From Henckelia pumila (taxonomy: Eukaryota; Streptophyta; Magnoliopsida; Lamiales; Gesneriaceae): a DNA stretch of 64,000 nucleotides. Below, one piece after another: positions 1 through 10,443 of this stretch; the stretch's first letter is position 1; each line of letters begins with the position of its first letter. The stretch spans positions 51,391,751 to 51,455,750 of the forward strand of contig NC_133120.1 of NCBI RefSeq assembly GCF_033568475.1, written 5' to 3'. The translations under genes were made by a program, and so were the position numbers. The notes under the pieces were generated by a model, which made no database searches, was not told the DNA's origin, and saw only the letters and a program-made list of their open reading frames with translations.

Positions 1-594
1 TCCGGTCTAAAAGTCTTCGTCTTCGTTCCAAGCAATCTTCAGTTCTTCAACTCCAAAAACTCACAGAAGTGCTCTCTCGAATATTGTGTGTATTGGTGGC
101 TGATAGATCGTTCCTATGACTCCGAAAAATCCCTTAAATATGACCTAACAATCGTCCAAAATAATACCAAAAATATCCCCAAAGCTTCCATAAACAATCG
201 GATTCTAATATTCCAAACTGACGACGGCGCGGGCACGCCGGAAACAGGGCGGGCGCGCTCTCAATTCGCAAAACACACTTTTAAACATTCTTCAACGGCG
301 CGGGCGCGCTCTTAGCTCGACTTTTCTTCTTGAGCTTTTCAGTAACAGCGCGGGCGCGCCTAAGGATAGGGCGGGCGCCCCTCCAGCTCGAACTCAGCCT
401 TTTTTTTTCTCTTTTCCAACTCTTGAATTTCCTTGTAAACTTCCATCTTGAAAGCTTATTTCCACTTGAACACATCGAAGTCCATAACTTCCTACAAACA
501 CAAAAACAACAACAATTTCACGCAATATCTACCAATAAATTCCAAAAGTCAAGTAAAATCATATACAAATTAAGTGCACAAAATGCACTTATCA
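1..594 (-). repeat. 3' LTR of gypsy-1 (partial)
   Basis: On the minus strand this LTR starts TGATAAGTGCATTTTG at 594, directly after the polypurine tract. It matches 19880-20475 almost base for base. Only the first 594 of about 1400 bases are in the window. It includes the GC-rich bipartite motifs at 223-390. Confidence 0.92.
223..390 (-). repeat. GC-rich bipartite motif array in the LTR
   Basis: GCGCGGGCGCGCC-like boxes recur as pairs separated by about 8-10 bases and followed by TCGA. Full pairs lie near 225-262 and 350-390, with a single box near 297-312. The same array is at 20106-20268 in the other LTR, and related units lie at 13271-13608. The block stands out sharply from its AT-rich surroundings. 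Confidence 0.75.
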
Positions 595-609
595 AATTCC
601 CCCAAACTT
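595..609 (-). other. Polypurine tract of gypsy-1
   Basis: The minus strand reads AAGTTTGGGGGAATT immediately before the LTR start TGATAAG. This is the expected plus-strand DNA priming site. Confidence 0.85.
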
Positions 610-2261
610 GAACTTTTGTTCGTCTCGAGCAAAACTAACACAAACTCCACTCAATTGCAAGAACAACAACCATCAAGAATGACTATGGATTAATGACCTC
701 AGTATGGAATTCCAAAACAATTTAAATCCAATCATCTCTGCCCTACTAACACTTGAAAAATAAGTTATCCAGAAAAGTAATTCAACCTCATAAACTCATA
801 AACTCCGCAACTCACGTTTCAAAATACTCTTCTCTTAACTCAATTCAAACATTCACAAATCATGAGGACTTTCATGGTAGAACAGGATCAAATTCAAGGA
901 TATATCATCACAACCACACTCAATTGGTTTAATTCAAAGAACGTAGTGTGTGCGTGTTTCGATCAAGAATTCATAATCATTTAAGTTTCAATCAACAGTC
1001 CATAGGCTAAATTCTCGCAACCCCTCTCCACTAGTATATTGGGAAACTGTGACTCGGTCAATAGGACTTAATAAGCTTATAATGCAAGGCCTGGCTCATG
1101 GCTACAAATGAACGAAAAGAATTCAAATAAGGAGTAATTCACATTTATGCTCAAACTCTAATGTTAACCCCTTTTCATTCACAACTTCACACTTATTTCC
1201 CTTCATTGATTTTTCATTTTTATTTTTTTTCACAACTTTTCTTTTCACAACTTTTTCAACTCTTTTTCTTTTCTACTACCTTCCTCATTTCCATTCATCC
1301 ACCACACCATTCCATATTCACAAATAAAAAAACTAGGAGCATATAACAATTTAGCATTCAAATTACTCCCTTAAAGGTTGAAAATAGTGTATAAGCTATT
1401 TAGGTAGTCAATGTAGGACCTTGAAATAATGACGAATGGGGGTTTCATCACACGTTTACACGCATGTCATTCGGTTTTCAATAAAGCTCAAACAAGGTAC
1501 TAGGGATAACAAATATAATAGGTAGCTTGAAAGGCTCAAACAAATTCAGAAAAATCGCCTAAATCATTCCTAATCATAGTTTTGCCCGTATTTCGCCTCG
1601 AGGGGTGTCCGAACTAGTTCTAGACAAGTCTCAATCCACAATTAAATCATACAAATCTCAATCAGTGCAGAAAGGAATAATCATCAGTAGTAAACGATGA
1701 TTTTCACAAGTAGTTTCAGAATTCTCGTACCTCTAAGTACAAATATGCGTGTAAGCTCAAATGGGCAACTAAGGATAAACTGATTCAATAAAATTCAAGG
1801 CCCCAAAAAAAAATCCAAACAATGCCTCAATCATTTTTATGTTTGTCTGTCTCAAGATTCAGATTCAAGCAAAATCACAGAATATATAGGAGTTCAATTG
1901 TTCACTTGGTTCCGTTTATTTCAAAATTTTGTCAGCTAGGCGGGTAGTCATGGACTTCAGTTACAAAACAAAAATTAACATCATTGGCCATCAATCCATT
2001 TCATTATGATTTCTCAACATCATTCACCAAAAACCCACAACTACATAAATTCCTCAAATGTTTCTCAAATTCAGCCACACACCAACACAACACACTCCTA
2101 AGAACCAAACAACTAAAATAAAAACAAAACAAAACCAAAAGCAACTAAATAAAAACAATAAAATTCAGAACTGACATAACTCCCCCAAACTTAGTACATT
2201 CATTGTCCTCAAGAAATTAAAACAAGAAAGCATAAAGAACATGTACCACAAACGATGACCG
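610..2261 (-). other. Long 3' non-coding region of gypsy-1
   Basis: No supportable coding sequence lies here. It holds a pyrimidine-rich stretch at about 1165-1310 (plus strand) and, at 2180-2217, a second polypurine-like box preceded by a GAGGACAATG motif. The tail of gypsy-2 (47879-49139) has the same layout with little base identity. Confidence 0.7.
2180..2217 (-). promoter_or_regulatory. Second polypurine-like tract, internal
   Basis: The minus strand reads GAGGACAATG, a short spacer, then AAGTTTGGGGGAG. This nearly copies the polypurine tract at 595-609 and lies just downstream of the extra ORF. Equivalent boxes occur in gypsy-2 at 48808-48850 and 63484-63525. A second plus-strand primer site is possible; a conserved element with another role cannot be excluded. 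Confidence 0.5.
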
Positions 2262-3008
2262 TCAGTGGTCGTCGCCATCATCAGCGGCATCATCATGGGA
2301 CGGACCAGAAGGGCCAAAAGTGGGCGGCCACTGTGGATACAGAGGAAATGGATGAGTCGAACTAGCAGCCTATGGAAACTGATGTCTCAAAGCATCTGTA
2401 AAATCCATCATGTAGTCCATAAAGACACCAGTAGTCTGCTGAAATGTCCGAAACTCTTGACGGTTCGCTCTCAATTCATCCTCCAGAATAGCAACACGAT
2501 CGGGCGCAACAGGGGTTGCTTGAGGTCGGGGTGCAGGGCCACTTCGTGCAGCTGCTCGCTCATTAAAATCTCGCCTCTCAGCGCGAGTTCGGTGCTCAGA
2601 AGCCGGTATCATGCGAAAAGGAGTATGACAAGCAATAGGAGCAGTAGCTTTCAACAATTCTTCATTTTGGCCCCACTCAACTCCAGCCGCTTTACAAAGA
2701 TCAGTGATAAGTGCGGGCAAAGCAAACCCGCCAGTCGTCTTACCTGCCGCCACACCCTAAATAGTTTCTTGACAAATCTATCCCAAGTCGATTGCTTTGC
2801 CCTCCAAAATACAATACACAAGAATCGCTCGTTCTCGTGTCACCTCATGCTCGTGGTCAGTCTGTTTAAGATGAGCACACACAAAGTTGTACCATAGCTT
2901 AGCATAAGGAATTAGCTCGGTCTTCTTCAACTTAGAAGGCTGATGATCATGGCCCATGCGCCATTCCGCGCCCGGAACACAAATACGGCTCAAAATCGCC
3001 GCGTAATC
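2262..3008 (-). pseudogene. Extra ORF of gypsy-1, distal part (putative plant transposon protein domain)
   Basis: This is the C-terminal two thirds of the ORF that begins at 12757 and is cut by copia-1. Across the insertion the reading frame continues exactly (a Val-Asp-Tyr codon run, then AAILSRICVPGAEW). The family is known from Athila/Tat-like elements as a post-integrase ORF often annotated as a putative plant transposon protein; its function is unknown. Visible features are a conserved helix-rich segment (KLWYNFVCAHLKQT, ERAILVYCILEGKAIDLG), then a Pro/Arg/Ala-rich linker and an acidic tail ending in an Asp/His run. In-frame stops at about 2778, 2754-2760 and 2370 break it. I see no clear signal peptide or fusion peptide, so an envelope role is not supported. 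Confidence 0.65.
3004..3008. repeat. Target site duplication of copia-1, left copy
   Basis: TAATC directly precedes the LTR start TGAAAGAG and is repeated at 12335-12339 directly after the LTR end CCAACA. Confidence 0.95.
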
Positions 3009-4899
3009 TGAAAGAGTGGGTGCCCGGTTAGCCAACTTGTGGCTAAGGGCTTTTGTGACTCTATGTATAAGCAATCTTTTGTTTAATATAATTTACACTT
3101 TTATAATAGCATTGACTTTATCTTTCTTCATATTGTTATATTATGATATACTATTGTTGTTTTGATAAAGACCTTGAATATACTATAGTGTATGTAAGAT
3201 GTGGTAGCACATGGGGATGGCTATCATGATACACATCTTATAGTCACTGTATATTCTAAACAGTTCCTAGACAATTGAGTCGTCCGCAAATAAGGATAAG
3301 GATCGCTCGAGATTGAGACTAGCATTTGTGATGCCAAGTACCATGTTTCATTGGTAATGGACATGGAGATGTTCAAAGCATGAAAATGGATATTCATATG
3401 ATGAATGATCGAACTACCCTATTCGGACTTTCCAAGTGGTTATCACTTATCGAGTGGATAAAGTCCGCGGTTTTGGTTGTACACCATTAGTCCTTATTAT
3501 TTGAAACATCATTGAGACTCTATATGCTAGTACTGTACTTTGACTCGTTTACCGACTCTATTGGGGTCATCAGGTGTCGGGATTGGGTACAGTTACGACA
3601 CATATAGGAGTCGATGCTTTGTTGTCAAGGATTCACCACATACTTGCGAGTGTGGATATCCTATGCGATCTGAGGAGATATTAGTGTGACGAATCTCTGG
3701 CCAGAGTACATGATGTGTTTTAGGTTAATGGGTTTTCCTAGTAACACATGCGATGTCACTATTTGATCTTCAAGATGTAATGCATAGTTATCAAATCTCG
3801 AACGACTCTCGATATACCAATGGTTGTTGATTCGATCGGGATATATGGATGAAGGGACCGTACTGTACGCTAACCAAAATCTACTGGTTCTTGCAGGCAC
3901 TATCAGTAATACCTAGGGAATCATGGGGCGATGTTGCTAGGCGCTCTTACCATGATTCGATGGGTAAGTCGGAAATTGTTGTTCCAAGTAACAAGGATTT
4001 GTGAGCCCACGGCTAGTTGTATCCCTGAACCATTGAGGGTTACACAAGTAATGGATTACTAAAACCCCGTAGAGATAGTTAAATTTAAAGAGTTAAATTT
4101 AATGAAAGAGAAGTTGGACTTCTTAACTAAAGGGAGTGGGATTTCCTAAAATGACATAGGGATGGACATTTTTGGAAATCACTGAATTCGGATTCAGAAA
4201 AATTATCTTGACTTTAAAAGATGCAGAAATGATTTCTGTGCACATTGGTAAAATCAGTTTATCAATCGGAGTTACGATGAATTTTATATTAATTTCTAAA
4301 ACAACGGGCTTGGCTTGTTGGGCTTAAGTTATGGATTGTGAGCCCTAAGGAGTTAGAGTCCTAATGCAATTATAACTTAATCTAGTCTAGAAATTATTTA
4401 TAAATATATGTACTGTGTTCGAAAATTAGAGAAGAATTCAGTCTAGAAATTTCGAACACTACATATAATTTTCAAGAGGATTTTCGAAAATTCCTCTGTC
4501 CCTTTTGGAGAAAATTCGGCTTGTGATTTTTGTGAAAAATTACAAATCGAATTAACAGATCATATATGTTTATTCTTTACGTAAAACTTCAGATTGATTT
4601 CTAGTGCAGTCAATCAGAGGGTTTCTGTTTTTCATTCGTGGACCTAATTCCGGAGTTAGATCGTGACTGTCATCGGTTCCCGAGATTTACAAGAAGAGCA
4701 GATTAAATTCTGTTGGAGTCCACGATCAAGCCTTTGTTTGACGAGAAATTTAACTGTGTTTTTATTTTTACTTGAACAAATTTAATCGTAAAAGTTTTGA
4801 TACCCATATATGAAATCGTTCCATATAATAAAATAAAAATTTTAAACTTCCGCTGCACCGGGTATCAATTCTTGATTGATCTGAACACGTTTTCCAACA
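3009..4899 (+). repeat. 5' LTR of copia-1
   Basis: It runs from TGAAAGAGTGGGTGCC to TTTTCCAACA, 1891 bp, and matches 10444-12334 along its whole length. It is followed directly by the primer binding site. Small ORFs inside it (for example 3661-3900 antisense) are also in the other LTR and have no recognisable product. Confidence 0.96.
4399..4406 (+). promoter_or_regulatory. Candidate TATA box of copia-1 LTR
   Basis: TATAAATA lies about 500 bases before the LTR end, in a conserved context that recurs at 11834-11841. The position would allow a U3-R boundary about 30 bases downstream. This is inference from motif and position only. Confidence 0.45.
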
Positions 4900-4900
4900 G

Positions 4901-4913
4901 TGGTATCAGAGCC
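4901..4913 (+). other. Primer binding site of copia-1
   Basis: TGGTATCAGAGCC is one base from the LTR end. It is complementary to the 3' end of plant initiator tRNA-Met, the usual Copia primer. Confidence 0.93.
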
Positions 4914-5010
4914 AGGTTGCTCAGATCAAACGATTAAATTAATCGATTGTACAAAATTTTTAAGCCTCAGTTTTTTGAAACAAAACAAAAATTTTAAAAT
5001 TGAATTTTAA

Positions 5011-5096
5011 TGGGCAAATCGGGCAGCGACGGGCTGCTCTGCCCGGGCCCCTTTTTGGGGCGCGGGCTGCCCGGGATTGTCCCGGGCAGCCCGGAA
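5011..5096 (+). other. GC-rich hairpin segment in copia-1 leader
   Basis: GGGCAGC and GCTGCCC boxes alternate, including a perfect CCCGGGA-TTG-TCCCGGG stem-loop. The segment lies about 100 bases after the primer site. Equivalent segments are at 27148-27168 (copia-2) and 57660-57737 (copia-3). Confidence 0.65.
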
Positions 5097-6042
5097 AAAT
5101 TATTTTTAATTTTTAATTAAAATTTTAATTTTTTTAAATTCTAGTTTTTGATCCGATCGAAAATTGTTTTTGATTGGTTCACGAGGCATCGGATCGAATT
5201 GTTCGAGTCCGAAAATTTTAAAATTGATTTTTGGATAAATTTGAATTTTTGAAAAAATTTATAAATTTTATCCGTTAAATTAAATTTTATAAAATTAATT
5301 ATTTTGGTTCAATTGATGATAAGATATGATCTTATGGATGGATAAGATAAAATATGATTTTATCTTTTAAATTATGATGTCTTTGCATGTTTATCCAATT
5401 ATTTAATTATTGAATTAATTAATGGATAAAGGATGATCGATTGTCATGACCAATGTTTTAGGTGTATGTTAGGTGATTTACATTTATCTTATTGTTGTTG
5501 GTGTTTATTTATGGGCTTGGTTTATAGCCCAAATATGATTGTCATATGTAATAAAAGTGGGCCTGGTCCCGTTCCCACCCCTAAAAATGTATCCCCTATT
5601 TGTCATCGAAATTTATTGTAAATTTATTAGACTTGGTGGGAGACAAAGATTTGAAGAGATGGTGGGCCCAGCAGACAATGAAGACCGAAAAAATGTAAAT
5701 TGGAAGCTCAATGTAATAAGATTGCATTGCATACTTGCATATCACCTAGGATTGGACTTAGACTCGTGATTGGCAACCACGGGTCGATTAGTTAATGGGA
5801 TCGATCATCCTTAAATAATATATGATATTATTGATGTATGCATGTTTAGACTAAATTGTATGAATCCCGCAAGCATACATAAATTGCATGATGAGACAAA
5901 TTTTCAAAATTAAAAATCCCTCATTTTAAATATGATTTAAAATTGATATCAAGATTAATAAAAAGGGAATTTAAATATTGTTTAAATATTCCTACCTTCC
6001 ATCAAAGATCAATGTATGAGATGCTACCCGCGGATACGGTCC

Positions 6043-6321
6043 GGCTCATATTATTGGGGGGGCCCGTTCGTCGAAAAGTTGTACATTGGATCGACACATG
6101 TTGTAAATTGGGTGGAACTCCCATGGGATTGGCTCATATTATTGGAGATCCACATGGCGACCGTCCATCATAACCTAATATTGATGGGTTATCTTGACAT
6201 GTCACAATAAACGGCGTCATATTATTGGGCCCTTATTGGACATGAGGTAAAAACATGGGGGTTACTTTGGAAGTAATTGGGCACTACCTTTTGAAAATTA
6301 TGGTTGGCTGATATTATTCGG
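6043..6321 (+). repeat. Four phased ATATTATT boxes in copia-1 leader
   Basis: Boxes of the form GGCTCATATTATTGGGG start at 6043, 6131, 6214 and 6305, spaced 88, 83 and 91 bases. The fourth varies to GGCTGATATTATTCGGG. The same four, in the same order and with the same variation, are in copia-2 and copia-3. Confidence 0.8.
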
Positions 6322-6376
6322 GATCATGATTTGTCAATTGGACTCCATGTTCTCACTAAGGAAAACAGTTTTCCGT

Positions 6377-6397
6377 TTTCACTAGAGGGTAGTGAAA
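6377..6397 (+). promoter_or_regulatory. Perfect stem-loop before gag of copia-1
   Basis: TTTCACTA-GAGGG-TAGTGAAA forms an 8-bp stem with a purine loop, 118 bases before the gag ATG. Stem and loop are identical in copia-2 (28545-28567) and copia-3 (56347-56367). Confidence 0.7.
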
Positions 6398-6514
6398 TCG
6401 TTAAAATAGTGGGAGTGTAATTCATAAAATTAAAATTCGCCATATTTTATGTCTTAGTAATTTAATTAAACAATCATTGATTATTGTCTGTTTCCTTTTC
6501 AGTATACTATTACA

Positions 6515-9500
6515 ATGACTTCTCGCAATCCACTGTTTTCAATTCTCGAACAAAACAAATTGACTGGCGCAAACTATACGGAATGGTTCCGTAAGTTGAA
6601 AATTATTCTTACTTCGGAAAAAGCTTTCTACGTGTTAGAGAAGCCACCTCCAAAGGAAGCCCCGATTAATACAAGTCCGGAAGAGTTGGCCAAACTTAAT
6701 TTATGGTGGGACCATGATATCAAGGTCAAATGCTACATGCAGGCTTCGATGTCTGATGAGCTTCAAAGGAGATTCGAGGATGCCGTGAATGCTGCTGACA
6801 TTCACAAGAACCTTAAGGAACTCTTTGTAGCTCAGTCAAAGTCGGAGAGGTATGCCACCGTCAGAGAGCTCATGACGAGCCGCATGCGAGATGGGACTTC
6901 GGTCCGTGAGCATGGGGTGCGCATGATTGGGCTCATTGAAAAGTTGGTAACACTCGACTTGACTTTGGAGCATGAACTTAGCGCGGACTTGTTGCTTCTA
7001 TCACTTCCTTCATCATTTGACGGTTTTGTGATGAACTTCAATATGAACAAGATAGAGGCCACCCTTGAAGAGATGGTCAATATGCTTGTCACATATGAAG
7101 CCACACTAAAGAAGGATAAACCGGTACTCTTGGTTGGCTCCTCTTTTAACTCTAAGAAAGGACCAAGTGGAAAGGGTAAGAAACGTTCTACCCCGTCCAA
7201 GAAGATTGTACCAAATAAGAAGGGAAAGGCCAAGGCTTCAATTGGGATAAAAGATGAAAACGTTTGCCATTACTGCAAGAAACCCGGTCATTGGAAACGT
7301 AACTTCAAGGAATACCTCGAACAGTTGCGAACTGCAAAGGGTATGTTTTACATTGAAATAAATGTTTCGCTTAATACTTCTTCTTGGGTATTGGATACCG
7401 GATGTGGATCTCACATTTGCAATGATTTGCAGGTGATGACAAGAAGTCGTAAGCTAAGGATGGGTGAGATCCAGCTAAGGCTCGGGAATGGTTCTAGAGT
7501 CGAAGCCAAAGCTATAGGAGACATTTATTTAGATTTGCAGAACAATTTTAAGTTATTTTTGAGAGATGTTTTATATGTTCCGGATTTGGTCAAAAACATT
7601 ATATCTATTTCTATGCTTGATAGAGATGGTTTTTCTTGCAATTTTGTGAATGGGATTTTCAATATTTACAAGAATGAATGTTTGATTGGAAATGGACAAC
7701 TTGAAAACGATCTATATAGCTTAAAATTAAAAGACGTTCCAATTAATTATTTTGATAAACCGGTAACAACAATTAAAAGAAAAAACGATAGTCAAAACCG
7801 GGCAAACCTTTGGCATGCTAGGCTAGGTCATATTTCCTCAAGGAGGATGAACAAGCTAGTGGGAGAGGGCATGTTTGATATATCTGATATTAACTCTCTA
7901 CCTACTTGTGAGTCCTGCCTAAAGGGAAAAATGACTAAATCTTCTTTCAAAGGGAAACCTGAGCGTAGTCAAAATCTGTTGGATTTGATCCATACAGATG
8001 TTTGCGGTCCATTTAGGATTGGTACTAAATGTGGCAACACCTACTTCATTACCTTTACTGATGATCATTCTAGGTATGGGTATTTATATTTAATGAAATA
8101 TAAGTCTGAAGCATTTGAAAGGTTCAAAGAATTCAAGGCTGAAGTAGAAAACAAACTAGGTAAAAGTATTAAGGCACTTCAATCGGATCGAGGTGGAGAA
8201 TACTTAAGTACCGAGTTTTTGAACTATCTAAAAGAGAATGGGATTCTCTCTCAGTGGACTCCTCCTATGACACCTCAGCTTAATGGTGTTTCGGAGCATC
8301 GCAATCGAACTTTGTTGGACTTGGTTCGATCCATGATGAGCTTCACTGAGCTCCCATCTTCGTTTTGGGGCTACGCGCTTGAAGCGGCGGTATTGTTGTT
8401 AAACAACGTCCACACTAAAGCAGTAAATAAAAAACCATACGAGTTATGGAATGTCAAAGCTCCTAAGTATTCGTACTTGAGGATTTGGGGATGTCCTGCT
8501 TACGTGAAGCAGACAGTGGGAGATAAGTTAGATAGTCGATCCACCTTATGTTATTTTGTAGGGTATCCAAAGAATTCAATCGGATATTATTTCTATCATC
8601 CTGCTGAAACAAAAGTGTTTGTTTCAAGGAATGTCACCTTCTTGGAGAAGGAGTTCTTATTGGATAAGAAAGGCAAGATGATGGAACTCGAAGAAATTCG
8701 AGAAGAACCCGAGATACAAAATAGCGATCCTACACCTCAAGAATCATCACAAGAAACGCCTATTACTAGGAGATCCGAGAGGACTTCTAGGCCTCCTATA
8801 AGATATGGTCTTCTTCTTGAAGGGGATCAAAGTGAACCAGACATTGGATGTGATCCAAGAAACTTCAAGGAAGCAATTTCTGATGCGAATTCGAATTTAT
8901 GGCTTGAATTTATGCAATCGGAAATAGACTCGATGCATTCTAACCAAGTTTGGTCTTTAGTAGATCCTCCCGATGAAATTGTTCCAATTGGGTGCAAATG
9001 GATCTACAAGAGAAAGCTTGGGCCTGATGGAAAGGTATTGACCTACAAGGCACGATTGGTGGCAAAAGGTTATACTCAAAGACAAGGAGTTGACTATGAT
9101 AAAAATTTTTCACCAGTTGCAATGTTCAAGTCCATAAGAATCCTTATTGTCATAGCAGCATGATATGACTATGAGATATGGCAAATGAATGTAAAGACTG
9201 CATTTCTTAATGGAAACATTAAGGAAGAGATCTATATGATGCAGCCTGAGGGATACACATCCATGGGAAGCGAGCATAAGGTATGCAAGCTTCAGAGATC
9301 AATCTATGGTCTCAAACAAGCATCAAGAAGTTGGAACCAGAAATTTGATGAAATGATAAAGGATTTTGGTTTTATCAAGAACCCGGAGGAACCATGCGTG
9401 TACAAGAAATTAGTTAAGAATGCGGTAACATTCTTAGTACTTTATGTTGATGACATCCTACTCATGGGGAATGATGTAGGGATGTTGCAGTCAACAAAGA

Positions 9501-10429
9501 TATGGTTATCAGGTAGATTCTCGATGAAGGATTTAGGTGAGGCATCCTATATTCTAGGAATTCAGATCTATAGAGATAGATCTAAAAGAATGATAGGACT
9601 CACTCAATCAACCTACATCGACACCATATTGAAAAGGTTTTCAATGGATGGGTCCAAGAGAGGACATCTACCTATGTGTTATGGAGTTTCTCTATCCAAG
9701 TTTATGTGTCCCAAGACTGACGAAGAGATAGAGAAGATGACACACGTGCCATATGCGTCAGCCATAGGTAGTATCATGTATGGGATGATATCTACCAGAC
9801 CGGATGTGGCCTATGCTCTGAGCGTCACGAGCAGATACCCAGCTAATCCCGGTCAAATGCATTGGAAAGCCGTGAAGGATATTCTGAAGTACTTGCGAAG
9901 GACTAAGAATTTATTCATGGTTTATGGAGGGAGAGAATTGAAGTTGGAAGGCTATACCAACTCTATCTTCCAATGTGACGTGGATGACTCAAAATCAACC
10001 TCTGGATTTGTATTCGTGCTCAATGGCGGTGCTGTCTCTTGGAAGAGTTCCAAGCAGGACACCACAGCGGATTCCACCACTGAGGCAGAATACATTGCAG
10101 CATCAGCTGCTGCTAAAGAGGCGGTTTGGATAAGGAAATTCATCCAAGAGTTGGGTGTAATTCCTGAAGCTGTTGGTCCAGTCCCGGTGTACTGTGACAA
10201 CACGGGTGCCATTGCTCAGGCAAAGGAACCAAGGTCTCATCAGAAGTCCAAACACGTACTGAGGAAATACCAAATCATCCGGGAGATCGTGGAAAGAGGA
10301 GACATCAGTGTTGAGAGAGTGGCCTCTACAGACAATATCGCTGATCCGCTTACTAAGCCCTTGCCAGGACCATTGTTTGACAAACATCGCGAAGCAATGA
10401 GATTGCGTAGTGTGACTAGTTGGCTTTAG
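6515..10429 (+). pseudogene. copia-1 gag-pol polyprotein, one nonsense codon
   Basis: One frame of 1304 codons encodes the Copia polyprotein for capsid, maturation, integration and reverse transcription. Gag (UBN2/DUF4219-like) begins MTSRNPLFSILEQ; a zinc knuckle is at about residues 250-264 (CHYCKKPGHWKRNF, with the last Cys replaced by Phe). Protease has DTGCGSH at about 294. Integrase shows the HHCC zinc region from about 434, then catalytic Asp (HTDVCGPF), Asp (SDRGGEY) and Glu (GVSEH). RT follows from about 810 with YVDDIL at about 977, and RNase H has TEAEY and YCDNTGA. A TGA at 9161-9163 (residue 883) replaces the Trp kept in copia-2 and copia-3; the frame continues unshifted afterwards. 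The ATG was chosen because the same start is in both related elements. The length is normal for plant Copia. Confidence 0.95.
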
Positions 10430-10432
10430 GGC

Positions 10433-10443
10433 AAGTGGGAGAT
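10433..10443 (+). other. Polypurine tract of copia-1
   Basis: AAGTGGGAGAT lies between the pol stop and the LTR start TGAAAGAG. The same tract precedes the 3' LTRs of copia-2 and copia-3. Confidence 0.9.

Larger units (their letters stand above)
4914..6514 (+). other. Untranslated leader of copia-1
   Basis: This 1.6-kb stretch has no credible ORF. It contains a GC-rich hairpin region (5011-5096) in otherwise AT-rich DNA, four phased ATATTATT boxes (6043-6321) and a perfect hairpin (6377-6397) before the gag start. All three are also in the leaders of copia-2 and copia-3, so they are probably RNA signals such as packaging, dimerisation or translation control. Confidence 0.75.

Noticed and set aside
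88..315. 75-codon ORF in the gypsy-1 LTR, also at 19970-20197
   Set aside because: It lies antisense in the LTR across the GC-rich boxes and has no domain.
1161..1346. 61-codon Phe/Ser-rich ORF
   Set aside because: It is the translation of a pyrimidine-rich tract in the non-coding tail of gypsy-1.
3661..3900. 79-codon minus-strand ORF, repeated at 11096-11335
   Set aside because: Both copies lie antisense inside the copia-1 LTRs and differ only as the LTRs differ. No recognised domain; it is a by-product of LTR sequence.
4901..4913. tRNA-Met-like sequence
   Set aside because: It is a short primer binding site next to an LTR; no cloverleaf or tRNA body follows.
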